DNA of 64,000 nucleotides from the NCBI RefSeq assembly GCF_964222135.1, contig NZ_CAXQBR010000065.1, forward strand, positions 1 to 64,000, read 5' to 3'. Position numbers and translations under genes: made by a program. Of this stretch, positions 51,055-62,308 are shown in pieces. Position 1 is the first letter of the stretch, and every line of letters begins with the position of its first letter. Under the pieces are notes generated by a model. It did not search any database, had not been told where the DNA came from, and saw only the letters and a program-made list of their open reading frames with translations. Origin of the DNA: Euzebya sp. (lineage in GTDB: Bacteria > Actinomycetota > Nitriliruptoria > Euzebyales > Euzebyaceae).

Positions 51055-52851
51055 ATGGTCGACTCCGAGGGCGAGCAGGACGCCCCGACGCGGGCGGACG
51101 CCGTCGCGCCCGCGGGCGACCACGCAGGACGACCACCGGGCCCACGTCCGGGGATCGCCCGCCTGCTGTGGGGACCCGACCGCCCGGCGACCGACGAGAT
51201 CGCGGCCGGGCGCGCACGGGCGACGGTGGGCGTCCTGGCGGTCCTGGTCGTCTTCCTCGCGGCCGGGGCCCTGCACGCCTACGCGACGCCACCGTTCGCC
51301 CCGCCGGACGAGACCGCGCACGTCGCCTACGCCCTCGCCCTGGCGGAGGGGGAGATCCCGCGGATCGACGAGTTCCCGGAGGACCTGCCGATCCCCGGCA
51401 TGCCGGAGGGGCTGTCGATCTGGACGGCCAACCACCCGCCCGGCAGCTACGCGATCCTCAGCCTGCCGCTGCGGATCGGCATCGCGCAGGGCGACCCCCT
51501 GGACGGGTTCTGGTGGGCCCGTCTGACCAACGTGGCCGCCGCCGGCCTGGCGCTGGTGCTGGTGGGTCGCATCGCCGCGACGGTGCTGCCGCACCGGCCG
51601 CGGGTGGTGGTGGGCGCCACGGCGCTGGCGGGGCTGTGGCCCTACTCCGTGCAGGTCGCCGGCACCGCCTACACCGACGGGATCGCCCTCGCGGGGACCA
51701 TGTCGTTGACCTGCGCGGCCGTGGCCGTGCTCTGCCGGGGCCCGAGCCGCTGGCGGCTCCTCGGGCTCGTGGTCCTGTCCGCCGTGGCGGCGCTGATGCG
51801 CGCGCCCTCGGCGGTCATGGTGGTCCTCGCGGGGCTCGCCTGGGGCGTCGCCAACCTCGTCCACGGGAGGAACGGGCTGGCCCGCCGGTGGCTCCGCGGC
51901 ATCGGGGGAGGCCTGCTGATCGGCGCGGCGGCCGCGGCGGCGGCCGGGTGGTTCTACCTCCACAACCTCGACGTGTACGGCGATCCCACGGGCTCTGCGG
52001 CGCTGTTCGAGCTCCACCTGCGCGAACCCCGCGGCGAGTTCGCCGACATCCTCTTCAGAGCCCACGACTACCGCTTCCACGTCTACCAGCTGTGGAACCG
52101 CTACGAGGGCCTGCCCCCGCTGCCCCGGTCGCTGATGCCGCCCGACACGATCCTCGCGGTCTACCGGGCGGTCGGGCTGGCGCTGATCGGCGCGGTCGTC
52201 GCCGGCACCCACCGGGTCGTCGCGTCGATCCCGGCACTCGCCACCAGGGCGCGCGTGCGCCCGCGCGCCCTCGACGGGGGTCGGGTGGCTGCCTGGACGC
52301 TCCTCATCACGTGGTGGGCGGCGCTGTTCGCCATGATGATCCAGTTCGTCAGCGGTGGCGGTGCGCCGCACGCGCGGTACCTGTGGCCGGGTGCCGCGGG
52401 GTTCGGGCTGGTCCTGGCCGTGGGCGCCGAGGTGATCCGGATGCCCCGGATCGAACCGCCCGCGGGGATCCGCAGGTGGCGGGACCAGGCGATCCCCTCG
52501 GTGCCGATCGCCCTGCCCCTGGCAGTGGCCGGCCTGCTGTGGGGCAACGCCGACACCTGGCTGCGCTACCTCGAGCTCGCGGGGCTGCGGTCGGGACCGG
52601 ACCTGCCGTCCGCCGCGACGGCCGTGCTCGCCGACGCCGGCTTCGCCGCACCCGGCTGGCTGGGTCTGCTGGCGTGCGCCGCCGCGGTCGTGGGGTCGGC
52701 GGTCGTCCTGTGGAGCATCGCCACGACGCCGTCGCACGTCGACGTGGACGAGGCGCCCCCCCTCGGCGCCTCGACCTGGTCAGGCCCGCTTGTAGAGCGT
52801 CGGCGCGCGCCCCGGCCCGCTGTGGTCGGGGTCGGGTCCGAGGTCGGATAG
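51055..52851 (+). CDS. Polytopic membrane protein, DUF2142/GT-C-like
   Basis: 598 aa with ~10-12 TM helices. After the first helix comes TPPFAPPDETAHVAYALALA, the loop with acidic residues typical of DUF2142 and GT-C glycosyltransferase-like proteins. Later HARYLWPGAAGFGL resembles the conserved R-Y-x-x-P segment. Likely moves or transfers lipid-linked sugars for the cell envelope (inference). Its 3' end overlaps the convergent DNA-binding gene by 72 bp. Confidence 0.7.
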   Translation: MVDSEGEQDAPTRADAVAPAGDHAGRPPGPRPGIARLLWGPDRPATDEIAAGRARATVGVLAVLVVFLAAGALHAYATPPFAPPDETAHVAYALALAEGEIPRIDEFPEDLPIPGMPEGLSIWTANHPPGSYAILSLPLRIGIAQGDPLDGFWWARLTNVAAAGLALVLVGRIAATVLPHRPRVVVGATALAGLWPYSVQVAGTAYTDGIALAGTMSLTCAAVAVLCRGPSRWRLLGLVVLSAVAALMRAPSAVMVVLAGLAWGVANLVHGRNGLARRWLRGIGGGLLIGAAAAAAAGWFYLHNLDVYGDPTGSAALFELHLREPRGEFADILFRAHDYRFHVYQLWNRYEGLPPLPRSLMPPDTILAVYRAVGLALIGAVVAGTHRVVASIPALATRARVRPRALDGGRVAAWTLLITWWAALFAMMIQFVSGGGAPHARYLWPGAAGFGLVLAVGAEVIRMPRIEPPAGIRRWRDQAIPSVPIALPLAVAGLLWGNADTWLRYLELAGLRSGPDLPSAATAVLADAGFAAPGWLGLLACAAAVVGSAVVLWSIATTPSHVDVDEAPPLGASTWSGPLVERRRAPRPAVVGVGSEVG

Positions 52852-53385
52852 CCGGCCGGCCTCCTGCTCGGCCGAGATGGCCTTGCGGACCACGGCCGGG
52901 GATGCGCCGGAGATCTCGCGCAGCTGCTTGACGGTGAACGCCGTGGAGGGGATCGACTCGATGACCTCCTCCGTCGTCACGCGGGTGCCGGAGCTCCGAC
53001 GGGTGCCGGAGGCGCTGCGCCGCTGCCGGCGACCACCACGGCCACCGCCGACCTGGAAGCCCGCACGGCGCAGCACCGCGGTCGGGACACCCTCTGCGGC
53101 GAAGGCCTCTGCGCTGATGCCGGATTCGTCCGCCCACGACTTGGCGTGGACGACGAAGTCCTCCTCGACCGCTTCGAGGGACGGTGCGGACAGCTTCCTC
53201 AGCTCCTCCTGGAGTTGCAACCGCGAGATCACGTCCTCTGCGGCATCGAGCTCGGCCTGCTTCGATTCGATCGCGTCATCGTCCTTCAACGAATCAGGAT
53301 CGCGCAGAGCGGTTAGGTAGGTACGGACGAGTTCTTCCGCAGTCGCCATGGAAGTGGTGCATTCCCTGTGATCGGTGGTGGTCAT
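52780..53385 (-). CDS. Basic winged-helix DNA-binding protein, nucleoid-associated type
   Basis: 201 aa from ATG 53385 (ATG 53349 possible). N-terminal coiled-coil helices (KQAELDAAEDVISRLQLQEE), a conserved-looking middle (SWADESGISAEAFAAEGVPT), an Arg/Gly-rich AT-hook-like linker (GGGRGGRRQRRSASGTRRSS), then a winged helix (TAFTVKQLREISGASPAVVR, GRAPTLYKRA). The layout resembles oligomeric nucleoid proteins such as Lsr2/H-NS, but the family is not recognised. TATTCT (53406-53401) is the likely -10. Confidence 0.6.
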   Translation of the reverse strand: MTTTDHRECTTSMATAEELVRTYLTALRDPDSLKDDDAIESKQAELDAAEDVISRLQLQEELRKLSAPSLEAVEEDFVVHAKSWADESGISAEAFAAEGVPTAVLRRAGFQVGGGRGGRRQRRSASGTRRSSGTRVTTEEVIESIPSTAFTVKQLREISGASPAVVRKAISAEQEAGRLSDLGPDPDHSGPGRAPTLYKRA

Positions 53386-53411
53386 GCCCCCCTGCACAGG
53401 AGAATAGACCA

Positions 53412-53496
53412 CATGACCTCTCACCGCCCCGGTGAGAATCACAAATCGCAACTCGTGTGGAACAAACCACCCCTCGACGGAGTCAGAGAGGTCATG
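53412..53496. repeat. Nested inverted repeats
   Basis: Outer arms CATGACCTCTC (53412-53422) / GAGAGGTCATG (53486-53496). An overlapping hairpin TCTCACC-GCCCC-GGTGAGA lies at 53419-53437. It lies between the stop of the 75-aa gene and the promoter of the winged-helix gene, and could act as operator or terminator. Confidence 0.5.
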
Positions 53497-53724
53497 TCAG
53501 GACACGTTCACCGATCGCGCGACGTCGTACAGCTTGGCCGCCCGCGCCTCGAGCGCCTGCGCCTGGTGGATGTCCCCGCGGGAGCGGGCGGACCGGGCGC
53601 GGGCCGCCGTCGTGGCCGCGCGCTGCAGCAGCTGCACGCGGAGCTCGCGCAGGGACTGCGTCGAGACGGGCGTGTAGTCGGCCGCAGGCCCAGCGGCCGC
53701 GCGGTCAGCTGCAGAGGTGGTCAC
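53497..53724 (-). CDS. Small helical hypothetical protein
   Basis: 75 aa, GTG start. One long Arg/Ala-rich helix (SLRELRVQLLQRAATTAARA, then ALEARAAKLYDVARSVNVS). Divergent from the ECF sigma gene. Not recognised. Confidence 0.5.
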   Translation of the reverse strand: MTTSAADRAAAGPAADYTPVSTQSLRELRVQLLQRAATTAARARSARSRGDIHQAQALEARAAKLYDVARSVNVS

Positions 53725-53918
53725 GGCACTCCAGTCGGATGGGTGGACGGTGGACCCGCCGCCGACGCGCCGGACGCGTTACCCTCGGGCGTCGACGTGC
53801 TGAGCGGATCTCCCGTCCCTCCGACGCCACGGAGCACACGATCGGTGTTGGCCATCCGGACAGATGTCGCAGAACCACGGGGCGAGGCCCCCGCCACCCT
53901 CCGCAGAGGTCGTGGCGC

Positions 53919-54539
53919 ATGACGCTGTTCAGCGATGACGTCGCCGAGGGCGTGCGCCGCGGCGATCCGGACGCGGTCGGCGAGGTCTACGTGCACCTCG
54001 CGGACCGGCTGCTCGGCTACCTCGTCGCCCGCGTCCGCGACCGGGCGACGGCCGAGGACCTGCTCGAGGCCACGTTCATCGAGCTGCTCCGGAAGGGGCA
54101 CACCATCCAGGGCGGTCCGGCGGCCATCAAGGTGTGGCTGTTCCGCTCTGCCTACTTCAACGCGCTCGACCACATCAGGAAGGTCAAGCGGCGCGGCGAG
54201 GACATCACCGACGACTTCTCCGGCTTCGACATCGAGGAGCCAGCGGCCGGCCCCGACGAGATCGCGCTGCGGAACGAGCGCCGCCGGGTGGTCCGCGCGG
54301 CGATGGCCCACCTCTCGGAGGACCAGCGGGCCGTGCTGCAGATGCGCTACGTCGCGGAGCTGTCCGCCCCCGAGGTCGCCGACATCCTCGGCAAGACCGA
54401 GGGCGCGATCCGCAGCCTCCAGCACCGGGGGGAGCGCGCCCTCGCCCGGTTGCTCGAGGGTAACCCGTCCGCCCCCCAGATGACTAGTTCCAGGGATTTG
54501 CCGCCGGGCGCACCGCCGGGCGGTCGCGGGACGTCCTAG
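53919..54539 (+). CDS. ECF RNA polymerase sigma factor
   Basis: 206 aa. Region 2: DPDAVGEVYVHLADRLLGYL, DRATAEDLLEATFIELLRKG, KVWLFRSAYFNALDHIRKVK. Region 4: SEDQRAVLQMRYVAELSAPE, VADILGKTEGAIRSLQHRGE. Followed by a membrane protein whose N-terminus probably acts as anti-sigma, forming an envelope-signal pair. Confidence 0.88.
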   Translation: MTLFSDDVAEGVRRGDPDAVGEVYVHLADRLLGYLVARVRDRATAEDLLEATFIELLRKGHTIQGGPAAIKVWLFRSAYFNALDHIRKVKRRGEDITDDFSGFDIEEPAAGPDEIALRNERRRVVRAAMAHLSEDQRAVLQMRYVAELSAPEVADILGKTEGAIRSLQHRGERALARLLEGNPSAPQMTSSRDLPPGAPPGGRGTS

Positions 54540-54593
54540 CCCGAGGGCTGTCCCCGCCACCCAGACCACCCCACGACCACCGCCCAGCCGCCC

Positions 54594-55751
54594 ATGGACC
54601 ACAGCGATCGAGGAGACCGCACCCCGGCCGTCGCCGAGGTGCTGGAGGATGCCTACGTGGCGCCGGTCGACGTCGAGACGGCGGCCAGGCACCTGTGGGT
54701 CATCCACTCCGAGGCCGAGCGCATCGCCCGGGAGGTCGAGGCGGACGAGCGCAGCGGCGAGCTGGTCGGTGCGGGGGCGGGCGCGGGCCACGACCGCGCA
54801 CGTCGGGCGCTGCCGCGGGCGGCGGCACCGCTGCTGGTGCTCGTCCTGATGCTCTCGAGCTCCGGCGTGGCGCTCGCGGCCAGCCAGGGCTCGCTGCCCG
54901 GCGACGTCCTCTACCCCGTGAAGCGGGGCACCGAGCAGGCGCAGCTGATCTTCACCCGCAACCCCGAGGCTCGTGCGCAGCTGCAGCTGGCCTTCGCCCG
55001 CAACCGGCTCGAGGAGATCCGCAGGCTGGGGGACAGCCGCCCGGAGCACATCGCCGCGCTGGTCGCCGACATCTCGACGTCGCTGTCGGAGGTCGAGGCG
55101 TCGGCCCCGGAGATCGCGCCCGCCAGCGAGCAGATCCGCCAGCAGACCTCCGAGGAGATCGCCCAGCTGTCCCTGCCGCAGGCGGTCACCGAGGCCGTCG
55201 GCCAGGCGATGACGGCCCCGCCGACCGCCAGCGCCCCCACGACCACGACCCCCTCGGCGCCGGGCGAGCCGACCCGCACCCCCATCGCGGACGACGCCGT
55301 CGCGGCGGCAGGTGGCCAGGGTGCTGCTGCATCGACGTCGCCCACCCCCGCGTCGTCGACGTCCGCAGAGCCGACCGCCTCCGCGTCGGACCGGCCGAGC
55401 TCCTCGCCGAGCCCGAGCGCGTCGCCCAGCACCGGGGCATCGGCACCCGCGACGGCCCCGTCGTCGCCGGACGGCGACGCGCCGGCCAGCCCGTCCACCC
55501 CGCCCAGCCCGACCGCCACGCCGACGCCGACGCCGACCCCGTCGCCGACGACCGGTGGCGGTGCGTCGGAGGGCCCGGTCGTGACCTCACGCCCCCACCC
55601 GAGCGAGGGCGGCGGGTCCTCGCGCTCCGACGACGGGTCGGAGGAGCCCTCCACCGCGCCGACGGAGGACCCGTCGACGGCGCCGACCACCGCACCGTCG
55701 GAGGAGCAGGCCCCCGAGGGCGACGTCGCCCCGTTCAGCCGCCCGGACTGA
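54594..55751 (+). CDS. DUF5667-like membrane protein, probable sigma partner
   Basis: 385 aa. Cytoplasmic N-terminus (~75 aa, AARHLWVIHSEAERIAREVE), one TM (AAPLLVLVLMLSSSGVALAA), then the DUF5667 motif SLPGDVLYPVKRGTEQAQLI and NPEARAQLQLAFARNRLEEI. The rest (~200 aa) is a Ser/Thr/Pro-rich, acidic extracellular tail of low complexity. Such genes commonly follow ECF sigma genes in actinobacteria. Confidence 0.75.
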   Translation: MDHSDRGDRTPAVAEVLEDAYVAPVDVETAARHLWVIHSEAERIAREVEADERSGELVGAGAGAGHDRARRALPRAAAPLLVLVLMLSSSGVALAASQGSLPGDVLYPVKRGTEQAQLIFTRNPEARAQLQLAFARNRLEEIRRLGDSRPEHIAALVADISTSLSEVEASAPEIAPASEQIRQQTSEEIAQLSLPQAVTEAVGQAMTAPPTASAPTTTTPSAPGEPTRTPIADDAVAAAGGQGAAASTSPTPASSTSAEPTASASDRPSSSPSPSASPSTGASAPATAPSSPDGDAPASPSTPPSPTATPTPTPTPSPTTGGGASEGPVVTSRPHPSEGGGSSRSDDGSEEPSTAPTEDPSTAPTTAPSEEQAPEGDVAPFSRPD

Positions 55752-55778
55752 CGCACCGGACGTGCGACACTGCCGGCC

Positions 55779-56159
55779 ATGAGAGGGCTGGACGTCGGCC
55801 TCACGCTGCAGACCTACAGGGTGTGGAAGGCCGTGTGCCACGGGTTGGGCCTCGAGTGGGACCGCCTGAGCACCTCGGTCTCGGATCCGCGCTCCATCTG
55901 GGCGTGGTCCGAGCACGAGGTCGTCGTGGAGCGGTTCCACCCGTCGATCCTCCGCCGCCTGGCCGAGCGGGCGCTGCAGGCCGGCCAGCCCACCGGATCC
56001 GGGGAGGCGTGGACCGCGGCCGGCGGCACCGAAGGCCACTGGCTCGAGCTCGACGACTTCCTCCGCACCCTCCGCGCCCACCGCGAGATCGACGAGTGCG
56101 CCCTGATGGTCACCGGTGGCTCACGATCGCAGCCAGGCCGCGACCCATCGGAGCAGTGA
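55779..56159 (+). CDS. Hypothetical protein
   Basis: 126 aa alpha/beta protein: LDVGLTLQTYRVWKAVCHGL, SIWAWSEHEVVVERFHPSIL, HWLELDDFLRTLRAHREIDE. No signal peptide or known motif. Convergent with metH. Confidence 0.6.
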   Translation: MRGLDVGLTLQTYRVWKAVCHGLGLEWDRLSTSVSDPRSIWAWSEHEVVVERFHPSILRRLAERALQAGQPTGSGEAWTAAGGTEGHWLELDDFLRTLRAHREIDECALMVTGGSRSQPGRDPSEQ

Positions 56160-56174
56160 CGCGCGCCGGGGCGC

Positions 56175-56252
56175 AGCGAGCGTCAGCGAGCGTTGAAGTA
56201 CGTCGCACCGGGAGGTGCGCTGAGGAAGGGTGCGAAGTCGTCGACGCGAGCG

Positions 56253-56269
<17 letters not shown>
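56175..56269. repeat. Duplicated metH 3' end
   Basis: A 25-bp sequence (CGAGCGTCAGCGAGCGTTGA...) including the metH stop region at 56245-56269 is repeated at 56175-56199, 70 bp away. It encodes the C-terminal YFNAR-stop of MetH, so the copy looks like a partial duplication of the gene end. Confidence 0.7.
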
Positions 56270-59729
<3,460 letters not shown>

Positions 59730-59759
59730 CCACGCCACCCTAGTCGTGGCCGGGGCGGT

Positions 59760-60524
59760 TCAGGCCCGGGCCGGCTCGGCCAGGTCGTCGATGGCCTCGA
59801 AGCGCTCGTTCCAGTCCGTCACGGTGCCGGTCTCGAGCCCTCGGACCACCCAGAAGAAGTACAGCCCCGCCGGCACGCCGATCCAGTCGACCCACAACCC
59901 GTGGTAGTCGGGGCTGAACAGGGCGGTCGCCGCGTACATGACGTACACGCCGTGCATCAGCGCGCAGGTCGGGAAGATCATCATCAGGCTGAGGCCCGAC
60001 GCGGACCAGCCGCCGTACACCTGCCGGTTGCGGCGCTGCCCGCGCCACAGGTACGCCCCGATGCCGATGTACAGGGCGACGAGCACGAGGTTCGGGAGCA
60101 GCCGCGGGTCGGTGTAGCGGAGGTCGCGGAGGGCGAGCAGGCTCCCCCCCACCACGACGGCGGCCCCGGCGCCGCACACGGCCGCGCCGGCGCGCATCCA
60201 GGTCGGGGTGCCGGGGATGAACCGGTCACCCCGCCCGCCGCGCGACGCCTCGACGCGCAGCGCCGCCCAGACGATCCCGGCGGGCAGGCCGATGGCGGTG
60301 GCGAGGAGGTCCAGCCCGCCGACCTGACGGCCCTCCGCGAGGAGGTGCGTGGCATGGACCAGGTGGTGGGCCCCGCAGGTGAACATGATCGACAGCCACG
60401 CGACGCCGAAGTGGCTGTAGCCGCGGCGTCGCATCGCCCCCTCGAGGTCGATGGCGATCAGCACCCCGATGCCGAGGTAGACCAGGCCGAGGCCGAGGTT
60501 CGCCAGGCCCGTCAGCACCGTCAC
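59760..60524 (-). CDS. Seven-helix-like integral membrane protein
   Basis: 254 aa with ~7 TM segments and His-rich membrane motifs (FTCGAHHLVHATHLL, ALMHGVYVMYA). The GTG start overlaps the histidine kinase stop, so the two are co-translated and probably work together. It may sense a ligand or bind haem or metal (inference). Confidence 0.7.
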   Translation of the reverse strand: MTVLTGLANLGLGLVYLGIGVLIAIDLEGAMRRRGYSHFGVAWLSIMFTCGAHHLVHATHLLAEGRQVGGLDLLATAIGLPAGIVWAALRVEASRGGRGDRFIPGTPTWMRAGAAVCGAGAAVVVGGSLLALRDLRYTDPRLLPNLVLVALYIGIGAYLWRGQRRNRQVYGGWSASGLSLMMIFPTCALMHGVYVMYAATALFSPDYHGLWVDWIGVPAGLYFFWVVRGLETGTVTDWNERFEAIDDLAEPARA

Positions 60525-62209
60525 GTCCCCGTCCCCGAGGTGAGCCCGAGCTGCTGCATGAACTCGTCGACGGACCCGCGCGGCACGACGCGGTCGCCGT
60601 GGCGGCCGGAGCTGTCGGGCGGTCTGCTCACGTCCGGCGACGCGGCCGCCACCAGCGCCACCGTGACGGTCGTCCCGACCCCCAGCGTCGAGTCGATCGT
60701 GACCTGGCCGCCCATCGCCTCGACCAGGGACCGGACGATGTACAGGCCGATGCCGGTCCCCCCGAACCGGCGCACGTCCGTCGACTCGGCCTGCCAGAAC
60801 TTCTCGAAGCAGTGGGCGACCTGCTCCGGGGTCATGCCCACGCCCTCGTCGGCGACCGAGACGAGCACGCGGCCCTCGACCGCGTCGGCGCGGACGACCA
60901 CCGGCGGTCCGTCGGGGGAGTACTTGACGGCGTTGTCGACCAGGTGGTCGAGCACCGTGATGAACGCGTCGGCGGAGATGCGGGCGTGCAACCCCTCCGC
61001 GACGTCTGCGCGCACCGCCCGGCCGAAGGTCGCCTGCACCTCGGCGACGCGATCGCGCAGCAGCGCGGACACGTCGTGGGTCGTGGTGGACAGCTCCACG
61101 CGCCCCGCGTCGATGCGGCTCGAGAGGAGCAGCCGGTCGATGATGGCCGAGAGCTGCGCCGACCTGGCGTCGATCACGTCGAGGGCCTCGGCGGCGCGCT
61201 CGTCGGTGGTGGCGCGCAGCAGCTGGGCGTAGCCCCGGATGACGGTCAGCGGGGTCTTCAGCTCGTGGGACGCAGTGGCGAGGAACATCGTCTTCGCCTC
61301 CTCCGCCTGCTTCAGCCGCGTGATGTCCCGGAAGCTGTGGAGGTGGGCGGTCTGCCCGTTCGGCCCGGTGATGGCGGTGGCGCTGGCCAGCAGCGGCTGG
61401 GACTCCCCGCCCACCTGGCGGCGCACCTCGACCGCCTCGTCATCGACGCACAGGGCCGCCAGGGCGCAACCGGTGCGGCAGTCGAGTGGCTGCCCCGAGT
61501 GCGTGCGCAGCGCCAGGCGCTCCTCGCACCCGGCGCCGACCAGCGGACGCCCGTCGGCGTCGGCCAGCACGCGCTCTGCGGCGGGGTTGGCGTGCCGGAC
61601 GACGCCGTCGAGGTCGGTCAGGACGATGCCCTCGGTCGACCGGGCGATGATCGTCTCGCTGGCGTCGGCGAAGGCCCGCACGCTGCGGGCGTCGCGGCGC
61701 TGGACGTTCAGGGCCCGCTGCAGCAGCAGCACGACGGCGATCGCGACCACCACGATCGCGCCCTCCTGCGCCGCGTCGAAGGAGGCGTCGGGGTGGGCCG
61801 CGCCGGCCAGCCACCGGGCGCCCAGCGCGACAGCGCCCATCGTGGCCCCGAGGCGCACGCCCCCCTGGTACGTCACGGCACCGGCGAGGGCGACGAGCAG
61901 CAGCAGCGCGGTGGTCGCGTGGGCGGGCGCGATCCACATCACGGTCGTCAGCACGACGAGGTCCAACCCGATCGCCACCAGGGACCGGACCTGGCTGGGC
62001 GGCCCCTCCTCGGCGAACCACAGGAGGGACGTGGCGGGCAGCCACACGAGGCCGGCGGCCCACACGAACCACGACGGCAGGTCGACGGCGTCGACCGACG
62101 CCAGGGCGACGAGGCCGAAGGCCAGCACGACGCGCGCCAGCGCCGTGATCCGGCGGGCGGCGAGGTCTCCCACGGCGATCGTGCCGGAGAGGTCGAGGGT
62201 CGTGGGCAT
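60521..62209 (-). CDS. Sensor histidine kinase with Cys-rich PAS domain
   Basis: 562 aa. Four to five N-terminal TM helices (~20-170), PAS domain (~185-310), HisKA (SHELKTPLTVIRGYAQLL, phospho-His), HATPase (DNAVKYSPDG N-box, VADEGVGMT, GGTGIGLYIVRSL). The PAS contains four cysteines (GCEERL..., then CRTGCALAALC), unusual and suited to an Fe-S cluster or a redox or metal sensor (inference). No response regulator is adjacent in the window. Confidence 0.88.
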   Translation of the reverse strand: MPTTLDLSGTIAVGDLAARRITALARVVLAFGLVALASVDAVDLPSWFVWAAGLVWLPATSLLWFAEEGPPSQVRSLVAIGLDLVVLTTVMWIAPAHATTALLLLVALAGAVTYQGGVRLGATMGAVALGARWLAGAAHPDASFDAAQEGAIVVVAIAVVLLLQRALNVQRRDARSVRAFADASETIIARSTEGIVLTDLDGVVRHANPAAERVLADADGRPLVGAGCEERLALRTHSGQPLDCRTGCALAALCVDDEAVEVRRQVGGESQPLLASATAITGPNGQTAHLHSFRDITRLKQAEEAKTMFLATASHELKTPLTVIRGYAQLLRATTDERAAEALDVIDARSAQLSAIIDRLLLSSRIDAGRVELSTTTHDVSALLRDRVAEVQATFGRAVRADVAEGLHARISADAFITVLDHLVDNAVKYSPDGPPVVVRADAVEGRVLVSVADEGVGMTPEQVAHCFEKFWQAESTDVRRFGGTGIGLYIVRSLVEAMGGQVTIDSTLGVGTTVTVALVAAASPDVSRPPDSSGRHGDRVVPRGSVDEFMQQLGLTSGTGT

Positions 62210-62308
62210 CTACCCGATCCAATCGGCCGTCACCGACCGAGCGTAAGCCCGTCGGGGAGGCGGGCACGCACGATCTTGGGCCCCCGCGGCCCCCGGGTCC
62301 ACCTCGCG

